Of a stretch of DNA of 64,000 nt, positions 46,136 to 56,800 are shown piece by piece. Source of the stretch: Naasia sp. SYSU D00057 (GTDB lineage Bacteria; Actinomycetota; Actinomycetes; Actinomycetales; Microbacteriaceae). Numbering within the stretch: position 1 is the stretch's first letter; each line of letters begins with the position of its first letter. The translations under genes were made by a program, and so were the position numbers. Location of the stretch: the NCBI RefSeq assembly GCF_017916505.1, contig NZ_JAFMSZ010000001.1, forward strand, positions 1,426,001 through 1,490,000, read 5' to 3'. The notes under the pieces are model-generated. The model searched no databases. It was not told the origin of the DNA and saw only the letters and a list, made by a program, of their open reading frames with translations.

Positions 46136-47695
46136 TCAGTGGTAGACGGTGAGCGGCGTCGCGAGCGGATTCGCGGGACGCACGGGCGTGGCCGCGAGTT
46201 CGGCGTCGCCCGCGTAGGTGACCGACGCGGACACCCCGCCGCCGCCCGCGAGCACGTACATGGCGTTCGGGGCGAGGTCGACGCCGGCGCTCGCACCGGG
46301 GGCCAGCTCGATCGCCTGCTGACTGCCGCCGCCCGTGAGCGTCAGCGTGACGGTCGCGTCGCCGGGGTTCACGACGGCGAGCCGCGGGGAGGCGGCATTC
46401 GCGACCGCGATCGCGGCGGGCCCGGACAGCGGTCCGCCGGCGGAGAACCAGGCCAGGTCGACGCGCTCGCCGTCCTGCACCTGCACGTCGGTGAGCGGTC
46501 CGTCGACGTCGAAGCCGATGCCCGACTCCTCCGACTCCTCGGCGTCGGAGCCCGACCCGGAGCCCGAGTCCGACGCGGCGGACTCCTCGTCCTCGTCCTC
46601 GCCGTCCGCGGGCGGCGCGACCGTGGAGGCGCGCGCGGCGGCGACGACCGGCTCGGTGGCGGTGACCGTGACGGTGTAGGTGCCGTCGTCGAGCCCGGTG
46701 AGCGGCACGTCGAGCACCCGACCGGCATGGGCGTGCACGTCGACGGAGGTGCCGGTGCCGCCCGCGCTCTCCGGCGCGACGCCGATCGACAGCTCGGTGT
46801 CCGCGCTCGGCGCGAGGATGCGGACCACCGTCTGCACGTCCTGCGAGCCGCCCACCTGTGAGCGGGCGGTGGCCGCCTCCGCGGTGGTGATGCGGACGCC
46901 GGGGATCACCTGCGTCGTGGCGGGCGCGGCGGTGCGGCCCACGACGTCGACGCCGCCCGGCTCGAGTCCGCGGACCACCGCGTGCTGAAGGGAGGCGGTG
47001 ACGAGCCCGCCGCGGCTGCGCACCTGCACCGCGAGCTGCGACGCGCCGGGGGCGTAGCCGGCGAGGGACAGCGCCTTCTGGCTGCGCGGCGGCACGACGA
47101 GGTCCTGCACACCCGGCGCCTCCACGGGACCGTCGGCCGTGTAGAGCACGAGGTCGACGTTCGCGGCGACATCGTTGGGGTTCGCGAGCAGCAGCATGCT
47201 GGTCCGCCCCGTGTCGGTCGCGCCGGCGACCACCCAGCTGGAGGCGGCGCCCTCGGTGCAGCCCGCGACGGCGAGGCCTGCGACGTCGGCAGCGGACGCG
47301 ACCTGGGCCTGGGCGCCCGCGAGAAGCTGATCGTCCGCCCCAGCGCTCGGGGCCGTGATCACGGTGGAGGCGACGCCGTCCGCACGCGCGGCGACGTCGA
47401 TGTCGGCCAGCGGGAACCAGGCGGCGCCCCAGACCGCGACCGTGCCGGCGGTCACCTCGGGGGCGCCGAACGTGTTGACGGTGGTCACGTCCTGCCCGAA
47501 CTCGTCGCCGAGGCGGACGAGCGGCCCCGGGCAGGCGCGGTACTGATCGACCGCGGCCGGCGTGACGTCGACACCGGCGACGGCGGGCGCGGGCGCGGGC
47601 AGCAGCGCGCCGCCGAACACGAGGACGGCAGCTCCGCCGACTGCGACGATGCCGGACGCGACCCGGCCGCCGATGCGCAGAGCGCTACTCGCCAT
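46136..47695 (-). CDS. DUF5719 secreted/membrane-anchored protein
   Basis: The 519-residue protein has a signal or anchor segment (IVAVGGAAVLVFGGALLPAP) and an extracellular part of repeated beta domains (SMLLLANPNDVAANVDLVLY, RLAVVNPGDATVTLTLTGGG). An acidic/serine linker near residues 362-390 (GEDEDEESAASDSGSGSGSD) separates two parts. DUF5719 proteins follow the large glycosyltransferase gene in actinobacteria and probably work with it at the envelope. The two genes overlap by 11 bases. Confidence 0.82.
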   Translation of the reverse strand: MASSALRIGGRVASGIVAVGGAAVLVFGGALLPAPAPAVAGVDVTPAAVDQYRACPGPLVRLGDEFGQDVTTVNTFGAPEVTAGTVAVWGAAWFPLADIDVAARADGVASTVITAPSAGADDQLLAGAQAQVASAADVAGLAVAGCTEGAASSWVVAGATDTGRTSMLLLANPNDVAANVDLVLYTADGPVEAPGVQDLVVPPRSQKALSLAGYAPGASQLAVQVRSRGGLVTASLQHAVVRGLEPGGVDVVGRTAAPATTQVIPGVRITTAEAATARSQVGGSQDVQTVVRILAPSADTELSIGVAPESAGGTGTSVDVHAHAGRVLDVPLTGLDDGTYTVTVTATEPVVAAARASTVAPPADGEDEDEESAASDSGSGSGSDAEESEESGIGFDVDGPLTDVQVQDGERVDLAWFSAGGPLSGPAAIAVANAASPRLAVVNPGDATVTLTLTGGGSQQAIELAPGASAGVDLAPNAMYVLAGGGGVSASVTYAGDAELAATPVRPANPLATPLTVYH

Positions 47696-50624
47696 GGTCG
47701 CCTCCGAAGGCCAGGGTCGGCATGGTGCGCACCGGCACCGCGGCCGGGCTGCGGCGGCCGGCCTGCAGGCCCGAGCCGCGGCGGGCCTCCCGCTCGGGCC
47801 GCCACCAGTCGGCGAGTCCGCCGGTGGGCAGCGCGAGCAGCAGGGTCACGAGGAGCACGAGGAGCTGCATGCCGAGGATGGCGCCGCCTAGCGCGGTGTC
47901 GAAGCCGCCGGGTCCGCTCGGCGCGGCGGCGGGCATCCCGGCGTCGAGACCGGCGTAGCGCCACAGGGTGCCGTGCTCGGTCGAGGTGACGGGCGCGAAG
48001 AGCGGGTTGGCGTCCATCGCGGCGGCGGTGCGGTCGTGCACGACCCTCGTCTCCCGGGTGCCCGGGGCGAGCAGCACGTAGCCGATCCGCTGCGCCTCGA
48101 GCACGGGAACGGGGTCGTAGCCGCTGCGGGACGCGAGGTTGGCGGCGAGCGACGGGAGGTCGGCGCCGAGCGCGGCGTCCGGCGGCGCGGCGGAGTAGAG
48201 GGTGCTCTGCTGCTCGAGCGTCTCGCCCGAGCCGCGCTCGACGGAGGCGCTGATGCCGCTGCCGCTCTGCGCCTCGAGGACGAGGGTGCCGGTGGTGGGG
48301 TCGGTGGCGGCGCCGGCGGTCACGAGAGCGGGAAGGGTGCGCGGAGCGCCCGGGACCGCGCCTCCTGCGCCGGTCGCGACGGCCCAGACGAGGGGGACGA
48401 CAGCGGCCGCGATGCCGACCGCGGCGAGCCCGCCGAGGGTGACGCGTGCGGTCCGCGCGAGCACTCGGTGTCCGGCGGAGAGCCCGATGACGGCCGCGCC
48501 GACGAGGCCGAGCCAGGTGAGGCTCAGCGCGGCGCCCGGCCAGGGCGTCACGGCGGCCTCGCCCGCGGCGCCGACGGCGACCCGCACGGCGAGGACGGCC
48601 GTCGCGAAGCCGGTGGCCGCGACAGCCAGAGCGGCCGCGGCTCGGGCGGCACCCGGCAGGACGACGGAGGCGAGCGCCAGCGCGAGCAGCGGCAGGAGGA
48701 GGACGACGGCGAGGACCTCTCCGGCGGCGGGATCGAGCACGCCCCACTTCGCCCAGCCGGTCGAGCCTGCGCCGGGAAGGCCGACGAGGAACGCGAGAGA
48801 GGTCAGCACGGAGTTCGGCTCGGTGGTCGCGGCGAGCGGCACGCCCGGATCGGCGAGGACACCGAGCGGCGTGCCCTGGAGGACGTGCTGGACGCCGAGG
48901 GGCAGGAAGAGGGCGAGCGCCGGGATCGGCAGGCCGACGAGCCGGTGCCAGCCGCGACCGCGTCGACCGGCGGAGGCGAGAGCCACCGTGGTGAGCAGCC
49001 AGAGGGCGAGCAGCGGCACCCAGAGGGACGGCGCACCGGCGAGCACCCCGGCGGCGAGCAGCGATGCGGTCGCCGCCGCAACCCAGGACCGACGGGCGGT
49101 GCTCAGGGCGAAGAAGAGCCACGGCAGCAGCAGGTGGGCGACGACCGCGCCGAGCCTGCCCTGGTCGAGCGCGACCAGGAGGGTCGGCGCGAGCGTCCAG
49201 GCCGCCGCCGCGATCCCGCGGAGGCCGGCGCTCGCGGTGAGGCGGGCGGCGGCGAACCAGGCGCCGGCCGCGGCGAGGGGCAGGGCGAGGACGTAGAGGA
49301 GCACGATGGAGTAGGACGGCGACCAGAACGTGACCGTGCCGAGCAGGGCGAGGATCCAGTTGAAGGGATCCGCGACACCCACGAAGCCGTCGCCGAGGCC
49401 GCGCCAGGCGTAGCCGAGCGAGCCCCAGAGCTCGCCGACGCCGCCGAGCGGCAGCAGGCCGGGAGCGGCGACGCCCGCGGCGCCGAGCAGCGGGACGTGC
49501 AGAGCGAGCCCGAGCAGGGCGGCGACGAGGACGACGGCCGCTCCCCCTCCGGCGAGGAACCGGATCTCGTGCCGGCCCGCGCGCCGGGCCGACGTGGCGT
49601 CCTCGCGGGCGAGCGCGCGGCGGCGCCGGATCTCGGCCCACGGCAGCCGGAGCGCCTCGATCGCGGTCCAACCGAGCGTCCGCTCGCGCTTCAGCCGCTT
49701 GCGCGCCGCCGGGACCGAGGCGGCGTGCCCGAACGCGACGGCGAAGGCGGCGCCGAACTCGCCGAGGACGCTCCCGGGCTGCTTGCGGAGCAGCTGGCCG
49801 AGGGCCCGCAGGATCGCGAGCGGCACGAGCGAGAGCCAGTGCAGCGGCAGAGCGAGCGGGGGCGAGTAGACGAGGCGGCGGTGCAGCTGGGCGGCGCGCT
49901 CCAGATACGACCGGCGCGTGCGGGACGTGCGCGGGCCGAGGACGGCGGTGCCCGGCGAGCGCCGGCCGGCGGACAGCACGCGGGCGTCGGGCACGAGGCT
50001 CACCCGGTGCCCGGCGAGGCGCGCGCGGACGCAGAAGTCGAGGGCGTCGTCGACCGCGGGCAGCGCGGGATCGAACCCTTCGAGGCGGGTCCAGACACGG
50101 TGGCGGACGAGCATCCCGGCGGCGGAGACGCCGAGGACGTCGCTCTCCCGGTCGTACTGGGCCTGGTCGAGCAGCGGCTCGGCGAGCTCGACCGCGGTGC
50201 CGAACCGGGTCATGCTCTCGCCGAAGGAGTAGAGGTAGTCGGGGTCGGCCCACTGCATGAGCTTCGGACCGGCGACCGAGACGGACGGCGAGATCTCGAC
50301 GGCGGCGAGCATCGCTCGCAGCGCGTCCGGATCGGGCGCGTTGTCGGCGGCGAGGAGCCACAGCCACTCGCCGTCGGTGGAGGCGGGTGCGAGCACGCGC
50401 GCCGCCGCCTTCACGGCGTCCCCGAACGACAGGGACGAGGGCGCCGCGACATGCTGCACGCCGAGCAGGCCGGCGGGATGCTCGGTCACGCGTGAGCTGG
50501 CGCCGATGTCGACGATCACCGTCTGGTCGGGCGGTCGCGTCTGCTCGGCCAGGGCCTCGAGCGTGCGGTCGAGATACGCTCCCCCGTCATGGGCGACGAG
50601 GATCGCTGTCACTTTCGGCCGCAC
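47685..50624 (-). CDS. Large membrane glycosyltransferase, family 2
   Basis: The 979-residue protein has an N-terminal GT-A domain (VTAILVAHDGGAYLDRTLEALA, WLWLLAADNAPDPDAL, GVSAAGMLVRHRVWTRLEGFD). A long region with a dozen or more hydrophobic segments follows from about residue 250. Such proteins add sugars to envelope polymers or lipid carriers; the acceptor is unknown. The GTG lies six bases after TAGCGT and looks leaderless. It is coupled to DUF5719 and lies next to whiB, the conserved order. Confidence 0.88.
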   Translation of the reverse strand: MRPKVTAILVAHDGGAYLDRTLEALAEQTRPPDQTVIVDIGASSRVTEHPAGLLGVQHVAAPSSLSFGDAVKAAARVLAPASTDGEWLWLLAADNAPDPDALRAMLAAVEISPSVSVAGPKLMQWADPDYLYSFGESMTRFGTAVELAEPLLDQAQYDRESDVLGVSAAGMLVRHRVWTRLEGFDPALPAVDDALDFCVRARLAGHRVSLVPDARVLSAGRRSPGTAVLGPRTSRTRRSYLERAAQLHRRLVYSPPLALPLHWLSLVPLAILRALGQLLRKQPGSVLGEFGAAFAVAFGHAASVPAARKRLKRERTLGWTAIEALRLPWAEIRRRRALAREDATSARRAGRHEIRFLAGGGAAVVLVAALLGLALHVPLLGAAGVAAPGLLPLGGVGELWGSLGYAWRGLGDGFVGVADPFNWILALLGTVTFWSPSYSIVLLYVLALPLAAAGAWFAAARLTASAGLRGIAAAAWTLAPTLLVALDQGRLGAVVAHLLLPWLFFALSTARRSWVAAATASLLAAGVLAGAPSLWVPLLALWLLTTVALASAGRRGRGWHRLVGLPIPALALFLPLGVQHVLQGTPLGVLADPGVPLAATTEPNSVLTSLAFLVGLPGAGSTGWAKWGVLDPAAGEVLAVVLLLPLLALALASVVLPGAARAAAALAVAATGFATAVLAVRVAVGAAGEAAVTPWPGAALSLTWLGLVGAAVIGLSAGHRVLARTARVTLGGLAAVGIAAAVVPLVWAVATGAGGAVPGAPRTLPALVTAGAATDPTTGTLVLEAQSGSGISASVERGSGETLEQQSTLYSAAPPDAALGADLPSLAANLASRSGYDPVPVLEAQRIGYVLLAPGTRETRVVHDRTAAAMDANPLFAPVTSTEHGTLWRYAGLDAGMPAAAPSGPGGFDTALGGAILGMQLLVLLVTLLLALPTGGLADWWRPEREARRGSGLQAGRRSPAAVPVRTMPTLAFGGDHGE

Positions 50625-50630
50625 AGGGTC

Positions 50631-50636
50631 ACGCTA
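50631..50636 (-). promoter_or_regulatory. Leaderless -10 box (TAGCGT) of the glycosyltransferase gene
   Basis: On the reverse strand the sequence reads TAGCGT-GACCCT-GTG, so transcription should begin at the GTG codon. Confidence 0.5.
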
Positions 50637-50740
50637 GGCGCGGCGTCCCCCGCATCCGGGGAGGACACCCCGGGAGGCGGCGAGGATGCGCGGGCGACGG
50701 CCGCGCACAGCCCGGCGAACTGCCGGACAGAGGCAAACAG

Positions 50741-50768
50741 AAAGGGACGCCCCGGAGGGCGTCCCTTT
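50741..50768 (-). terminator. Terminator of whiB
   Basis: AAAGGGACGCCC (50741-50752) pairs perfectly with GGGCGTCCCTTT (50757-50768) around a four-base loop. On the reverse strand it is followed by a T-rich stretch, fitting intrinsic termination 17 bases after the whiB stop. Confidence 0.85.
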
Positions 50769-50784
50769 GTGCTGTGATCCCGGC

Positions 50785-51111
50785 TCAGACGGCCAGCTTG
50801 CGGAGCTTGCGGCGCTCACGCTCGCTGAGGCCGCCCCAGATGCCGAAGCGCTCGTCGTTCTGGAGCGCGTACTCGAGGCACTGGGCCTTCACCTCGCAGC
50901 TCGTGCAGATCTTCTTGGCCTCACGGGTCGAGCCGCCCTTCTCCGGGAAGAACGCCTCGGGGTCGGTCTGGGCGCACAGTGCGTCGCCCTGCCAGGCGAG
51001 GGCATCCTCGTCCTCGGGCTGGGCGGCCTTGCGAACTCCGGGAACGCCGAGGCGGACCGGGTCGACGAACCAGTCCCCAGGAACCCCACTCCTGATCTCA
51101 GTGATAGCCAT
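50785..51111 (-). CDS. whiB2: WhiB-family iron-sulfur regulator (WhiB2/WhmD-like)
   Basis: The 108-residue protein has the four cluster cysteines (Cys46, Cys69, Cys72, Cys78, with CTSCEVKAQC) and the GIWGGLSERERRKL turn and basic tail that define WhiB proteins. Its neighbours (glycosyltransferase, Rv3259-like, DUF3499) match those of WhiB2/WhmD, needed for septation. GGGGAGA precedes the ATG. A long intergenic region upstream suggests complex control. Confidence 0.92.
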   Translation of the reverse strand: MAITEIRSGVPGDWFVDPVRLGVPGVRKAAQPEDEDALAWQGDALCAQTDPEAFFPEKGGSTREAKKICTSCEVKAQCLEYALQNDERFGIWGGLSERERRKLRKLAV

Positions 51112-51346
51112 TGAAAAGTCTCCCCATGTGCACGCTGAGCTGGGTGCTCGTGTGCGTCTGAGGTAATTACAACCGTGGAATTACACCCACGTCAAGAGGC
51201 GGACGTTAGACCCTCAACCAACGGTCAAGGGTCGCGACGCGCCGGTAACAGAACGGAAATACAGGCGCAAATCGGAGTGCTTCCAGGCGCGCCTCAGGGC
51301 GCTTTCAGCGAGCACGAAGAGAAGAAGGAGAGGCGCACGTAGCGCG
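51112..51346 (-). promoter_or_regulatory. whiB upstream region
   Basis: This 235-bp gap between whiB and galE (both reverse) is less GC-rich than its surroundings. AATTACA occurs at 51165-51171 and 51179-51185, a 14-bp step. On the whiB strand these read TGTAATT and may include the -10 box or a regulator site. No gene is seen. Confidence 0.35.
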
Positions 51347-52312
51347 TCAAGCGGACGCGCCGCGCCGGGCCTCCCAGGCGCTCGAGACCATCTCGCTCAG
51401 GGTGTGCCGCATCGCCCAGCCGAGGTCGCGTGCCGCGAGCTCCCCGGTGGCCACGATGCGCGCTGGATCGCCGGGGCGGCGCGGCGCCACCTCCGGCTCG
51501 AAGTCGATGCCGGTGCCGGCCGCCATCGCGGTCATGATCTCCCGCACCGAGACGCCGTCGCCGCTGCCGAGGTTGTAGACGCGCTCGACGGGCAGGCCCT
51601 CGTCGAGCCGCTTGGCCGCCTCCACATGGGCCTTCGCGAGGTCCTGCACGTGGATGTAGTCGCGGACGCAGGTGCCGTCGGGCGTCGGATAGTCGTCGCC
51701 GTAGATTTTCGGCGTCCGCCCGTCGAGCAGCGCCTCGAAGACGAGCGGGAACAGGTTGTGCGGGCTCGCGTCGTAGAGGTCCGGGTATCCGGAGCCGACG
51801 ACGTTGAAGTAGCGGAGCGACGTGTGCTGCAGACCGGTGGCCCGGCCCTGGTCGCGGAGCAGCCACTCCCCGATGAGCTTCGACTCCCCGTAGGGCGACT
51901 CGGGGAGCGTCGGGGTCTCCTCTGTGACGAGGTCGGTGTCCGGCGTGCCGAAGACGGCCGCGCTCGAGGAGAAGACGATCTTGTCGACGCCGGCCTCGGC
52001 CATCACACCGAGCAGCGTCGCGGTGCCGGTGACGTTCTGCTGGTAGGTGTGCAGCGGGCGCTGGACGGACACCCCCGCGTACTTGAAGCCGGCCAGGTGC
52101 ACGACGCCCGAGATCTCGTGGTCCTCGAAGAGCTGCGTCATGCGCACCCCGTCGAGGATGCTCGCCCGCACGAACGCCGCGTCGTCGCGCACGAACTCGC
52201 GGATGCCGCTCGAGAGGTCGTCGAGGACGACGGAGGCGATCCCCGCCTCGGTGAAGGCCCGAACGACGTGGGCTCCGATGTAGCCGGCGCCGCCGGTGAC
52301 CAGCCATGCCAT
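51347..52312 (-). CDS. galE: UDP-glucose 4-epimerase
   Basis: The 321-residue short-chain dehydrogenase-type enzyme has VTGGAGYIGAHV for NAD, SSSAAVFG, the catalytic pair in SPYGESK, and VRDYIHVQDLAKAH. It interconverts UDP-glucose and UDP-galactose, giving galactose units for envelope polymers, perhaps for the nearby glycosyltransferase. The ATG lies six bases after TAGGCT on the reverse strand, so it is probably leaderless. Confidence 0.93.
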   Translation of the reverse strand: MAWLVTGGAGYIGAHVVRAFTEAGIASVVLDDLSSGIREFVRDDAAFVRASILDGVRMTQLFEDHEISGVVHLAGFKYAGVSVQRPLHTYQQNVTGTATLLGVMAEAGVDKIVFSSSAAVFGTPDTDLVTEETPTLPESPYGESKLIGEWLLRDQGRATGLQHTSLRYFNVVGSGYPDLYDASPHNLFPLVFEALLDGRTPKIYGDDYPTPDGTCVRDYIHVQDLAKAHVEAAKRLDEGLPVERVYNLGSGDGVSVREIMTAMAAGTGIDFEPEVAPRRPGDPARIVATGELAARDLGWAMRHTLSEMVSSAWEARRGASA

Positions 52313-52318
52313 GCGGCC

Positions 52319-52324
52319 AGCCTA
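52319..52324 (-). promoter_or_regulatory. Leaderless -10 box (TAGGCT) of galE
   Basis: The reverse strand reads TAGGCT-GGCCGC-ATG, with no room for a ribosome site; transcription would start at the ATG. Confidence 0.5.
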
Positions 52325-52379
52325 TCGACGCCGGATGGTCCACCGTCACGGCGAGGAGCCGGCACCGCCTCCGGCGGCC

Positions 52380-52526
52380 TCAGCGGGTCGACCACTGCGG
52401 ATACTCCTCGGCATGGCTGCCGGGCGGCGCGGACCGGGGGCCGTAGCCGTCGGTGCGCAGAGCGCCGACCGTGTCGAGGATCGCGGCGGCCGAGAGGAGG
52501 AGCAGAAGGGAGAAGAAGAGGAGCAT
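52380..52526 (-). CDS. Small single-pass membrane protein with DGYG motif
   Basis: The 48-residue product has one membrane helix (MLLFFSLLLLLSAAAIL) and a short cytoplasmic tail with RTDGYGPRSAPPG. Short proteins with a helix followed by DGYG and a Pro-rich end are, from memory, common in Microbacteriaceae, which supports it as a real gene; the role is unknown. The reverse complement upstream has CTCC/AGCG but no strong ribosome site. Confidence 0.55.
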   Translation of the reverse strand: MLLFFSLLLLLSAAAILDTVGALRTDGYGPRSAPPGSHAEEYPQWSTR

Positions 52527-52652
52527 GGCAGGAACGCTATGGTCGCGGAGAAGCCGCCACGAGTGGCAGGATTGACGCACTTCGTGCATTTACCGCCACA
52601 CTGGGTCCGACTGCGTCGCAGCGCCCGACAGGACAAGAGGAAGGGGCCCCGG

Positions 52653-53630
52653 TTGCTCCGGAAGATCGTCTGCATCGCCCTCCCCGGCATGGCCCACTTC
52701 GAGTTCGGCACCATCACCGAGGTGTTCGGGATCGACCGCACCGACATGGGCGGCCCGGGCTTCGAGTTCCACGTCGTCGCGGCCGACCCCGGCCCCGTGC
52801 CGACGAAGCACGGCCTCAAGCTGTACGTCGACGAGCCGCTCTCGGTGGCCGAGGACGCGGACCTCGTCGCCATCCCCGCCTACCTGTGGGAGGGCTTCGA
52901 CGACCGCGTGCTCGACGTGATCCGGCGCGCAGCCGCACGCGGCGCCTGGGTGCTCAGCGTCTGCAGCGGCGCCTTCTACCTGGCGGAGGCCGGCATCCTC
53001 GACGGCAAGCGCGCGACGACGCACTGGATGTACACGGATCGCCTCGCCGACCGCTACCCGGCCATCGACGTCGACCCCGACGTGCTGTTCGTCGAGCAGG
53101 GCAACATCGTGACGGGGGCGGGCACCGCGGCCGGGATCGACGCCGCCCTGCACATCGTGCGGAAGGAGCTGGGCGCCGGCGCCGCCAACGTCATCGCCCG
53201 GCGCATGGTCATCCCGCCGCAGCGCGACGGCGGCCAGGCGCAGTACATCGGCACGCCCGTCCCCGAGGTCCGGACGGACTCCTTCGCCGAGGTGATCGAC
53301 TGGATGCTCGAGCACCTCGCGGAGGACCTCACGATCGAGCAGCTCTCGCGGCGGGCGCTCATGTCGACCCGCACCTTCGCGCGCCGCTTCCGCTCGGAGA
53401 CGGGCGCCACACCGGCCGCCTGGCTCAACCGCCAGCGGATCATCCGCGCCCAGCAGCTGCTCGAGGAGACGACGCTCGGCCTCGAGCAGATCGCCCAGCG
53501 CACGGGCTTCGGATCGGCCGCCGTCATGCGGCACCACTTCGTGAAGGTGCTGCAGACGAGCCCCCTCGCCTACCGCCGCACCTTCGGGGCCACGGTGCCC
53601 GCCGGCGAGGAGGAGCTGCAGAGCGCCTGA
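52653..53630 (+). CDS. GlxA-type AraC-family regulator with DJ-1/PfpI domain
   Basis: The 325-residue protein has an N-terminal class I amidotransferase-like domain (RKIVCIALPGMAHFEFGTIT; conserved Cys in VLSVCSGAFYLAEAG) and a C-terminal AraC domain with two helix-turn-helix units (LTIEQLSRRALMSTRTFARR, LGLEQIAQRTGFGSAAVMRH). Such proteins respond to small molecules by an unclear mechanism. I choose the TTG at 52653 because GAGGAAGGGG lies just upstream and the protein then starts as relatives do; an ATG at 52539 would add 38 unconserved residues. Confidence 0.87.
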   Translation: MLRKIVCIALPGMAHFEFGTITEVFGIDRTDMGGPGFEFHVVAADPGPVPTKHGLKLYVDEPLSVAEDADLVAIPAYLWEGFDDRVLDVIRRAAARGAWVLSVCSGAFYLAEAGILDGKRATTHWMYTDRLADRYPAIDVDPDVLFVEQGNIVTGAGTAAGIDAALHIVRKELGAGAANVIARRMVIPPQRDGGQAQYIGTPVPEVRTDSFAEVIDWMLEHLAEDLTIEQLSRRALMSTRTFARRFRSETGATPAAWLNRQRIIRAQQLLEETTLGLEQIAQRTGFGSAAVMRHHFVKVLQTSPLAYRRTFGATVPAGEEELQSA

Positions 53631-53850
53631 CCCCCGGAACGGCGGCCGGAGCGGCCGGCGGCACGCCGCGCACTCCCGCCTCGCAGGAGGGTTGAGCAAA
53701 CCTCAGGGCGGCTCTGGGCTTTTTCTCAGATTCCTCTAGCGGAGCGGCTTCGCGCGCTGATATGTTCGCGCCGCGCCGTTACCCGAGCGGCGCGGGCTCT
53801 TGACGGCTACCCACCGTGCGCCCTCGCCTTCTGCCCTGAAGGACCCACCA

Positions 53851-56800
53851 ATGACGGTAGGACGAAGCCGCCGCGCGGTCTCCACTGTTGCCATCGCATC
53901 CACCCTCGCCGGCGGCCTCGTGTTCGTCGGCACCGCCCCCGCCTTCGCGGAGCCGGGCGGGGTGGTGATCTCCGAGCTCAACTACCACGCCGTGTCCGAC
54001 CTGGACGGCGACGACTTCATCGAGCTGGCGAACACCTCGGACGCGCCGATCGACATGTCCGGCTGGGCCTTCTCGGCCGGCATCACCGGCGTCTTCCCGG
54101 CCGGCACGGTGATCCCCGCCGGCGGGCGCTTCGTCGCCGGCAAGGACGCGGTTCAATTCCAGGCCACCTACGGCTTCGCGCCGGACTTCGTCTACGGCGG
54201 CAACCTCAGCAACGGCGGCGAGCAGGTGTCCCTGTCCACCGCCGACCCGGTGGCGAACCCGACGGCCGTGCTCATCGACACCGTGACCTATGCGGACGTG
54301 GCGCCCTGGCCCGGCTCCCCCGACGCACAGGGCCCCTCGCTCGAGCTGCGCGACCTGATGTCCGACAACACCGTCGCCGAGAACTGGGGCCCGAGCACCG
54401 GCACCGGCGGCACCCCCAAGGCCAAGAACTCCCTCGAGGGCTCGAGCGCCCCCGGCACGATCAGCGACGTGGCGGCCAGCCCGCAGCGTCCGGCCCCGAA
54501 CCAGGCCGTGCAGGTCACCGCGAAGCTGCCGACCGGCGCGACCGCCACCCTGAAGTACAAGGTCATGTTCGGCGCCGACGTCTCGGTTCCCTTCGTCGAC
54601 GACCTCGCCAGTCCGGGCGGCGCGAACGACGGCGTCTACGCCGCATCCATCCCCGGTCAGGCCGCCGGCAGCCTGATCCGCTACCGCATCGAGGCGACCG
54701 CCGGCGGTCAGCCGGTCTCGTTCCCGGTCGCGGGCGACACCATCAACTACAAGGGCGTCGTCGTCACCAACCCCGCGGCGAGCACCGAGCTGCCGACCAT
54801 CGAGTGGTTCATGGAGGACTCGGTCTACGAGGACCTCCGCGCGAACCACCGCGAGGACGACGTGCAGGGCGCGGCCGTCTGGTCGTACAACGGCGAGGTC
54901 ATCGACAACGTCCTGATGAATATCCGCGGCGGCACCTCGCGCACCCTCGACAAGAACAACTGGAAGGTCGAGCTGCCGAAGGGCTACGAGTGGACCATGG
55001 GCGGCGCGCTGCCCTACCCGCTCGACGAGTTCGCTCTGCAGAACTACGTGAACCCGTACGCCGACATGGCGTGGCAGACGGTCGACGAGGCCGGCGCCCG
55101 CGGGCTCACGATCCTGCCGGTGCGCACCCAGCGCAACGGCTCCTTCTGGAGCCTCGGCCGCATCATGGAGACCGAGGACGGCGCCTGGCGCGATGCGCAG
55201 GGCGTGGACGACTGGGCCATCTACAAAGGCGACGGCGGCGCCGTCGGCCGCTCCACCTCCGCCGCCACGCTCGCCGCGTCGGGCTGGCTCGACAAGAAGA
55301 CCCGCGAGGACGAGGACTTCACCGACGTCTGGACCCTCAGCAACACGGTCGACGCGGCCCCGTCCGCAGCACAGCAGGCGTGGATCTACCAGAACGTCAA
55401 CGTGCCCGAGCTGATCAATTACATGGCGATCAACTCGATCACTCGGCACTACGACAGCGGCTGGCACAACTGGTGGCTCGCCCGCGACACCGAGGGCACC
55501 GGCCGCTGGGAGATGTGGCACTGGGACCTCGACCTGACCTTCGGCCCGCCCTCCGCCGACGGCAAGGGCACCTTCCTCACCCCCGACTCGGGCAACAACT
55601 TCACCGAGGCGATGCTCGCCTACCCGGAGTTCCGGGAGATGTTCCACCGGCGGCTGCGCACCCTCGCGGACCAGTTCCTGCCGGTCGGCGAGTACGAGGC
55701 GCTCCACGACACCATCCGTGACCGGACGCTGCAGGAGTGGCGCCTCGACAACACGGCCTGGGGCACGCGCAACTCCTTCTACACCCCTGAGCGCAGCCGG
55801 GCCCGTCTCCTCGAGGGCCTCACGGATCGCCGCAACGTGATCAACAGCAACACGGCGCCCAACGGTCCGGTGCCGACCTCCCAGTCGGCGGACGCGGCGG
55901 TCGTGATCAACGAGATCATGTACAGCTCGGCCAACGCGAGCGGCGACTGGCTCGAGCTGGCCAACCCGTCGAACACGGCGGTGGACATCTCGGGCTGGAC
56001 GATCAGCGACGGCATCAACCTCACCGTCCAGGCGGGCACCGTCATCCCCGCGAACAGCCGCATGGTGTTCGTCGAGGACGACGCGGCCTTCCGCGCCGCC
56101 TACCCGGCCGGCAACCGCCTCGTCGGCGGCGAGTTCGGCGGCGGCCTGTCCGCCAACGGCGAGACGCTCACCCTCAAGGCCGGCGACCGCGTCGTCGACG
56201 CCGTGACCTACGGCGCGGCAGCGCCGTGGCCCGCGGCCACCGGCGGCCCCTCGCTGGAGCTGGTGAGCCCGACGGCCGACAACGCCGACCCGGCCAACTG
56301 GCGCGCCACCGCAGGCGCCAACGGCACCCCGGGCCTCGCCAACGCCGGCGCCACGCCGAACAACCCCGCCCCGACCGCGTCGTTCACCAACACGGTGAGC
56401 GGACTCCAGGTCAGCGTCGACGGCAGCGCGTCCAGCGACACGAACGGGACGATCGCGTCCCACTCGTGGAACTGGGGCGACAACACCGCCGCCGGCACGG
56501 GCGCCACCGCCACCCACACCTACGCCACGGCGGGCACCTACACGGTGACCCTCACCGTGACGGACAACGGCGGCGCGACCGCGACGAGCACCGCCTCCGT
56601 CACGGTGGGCGGCACCACCCCGCCGCCCACCGGCACCCTCGCCGCCGACACCTTCGGCCGGACCAGCACCAACAGCCTCGGCACCGCCGAGGTCGGCGGC
56701 GCCTGGACCGTGACCGGGACGTCGTCGAACTACGCGGTCAACAACGGCACCGCGAAGTTCACCACCGCGGCCGGGTCGGAGCGGATCGGATACCTCAACG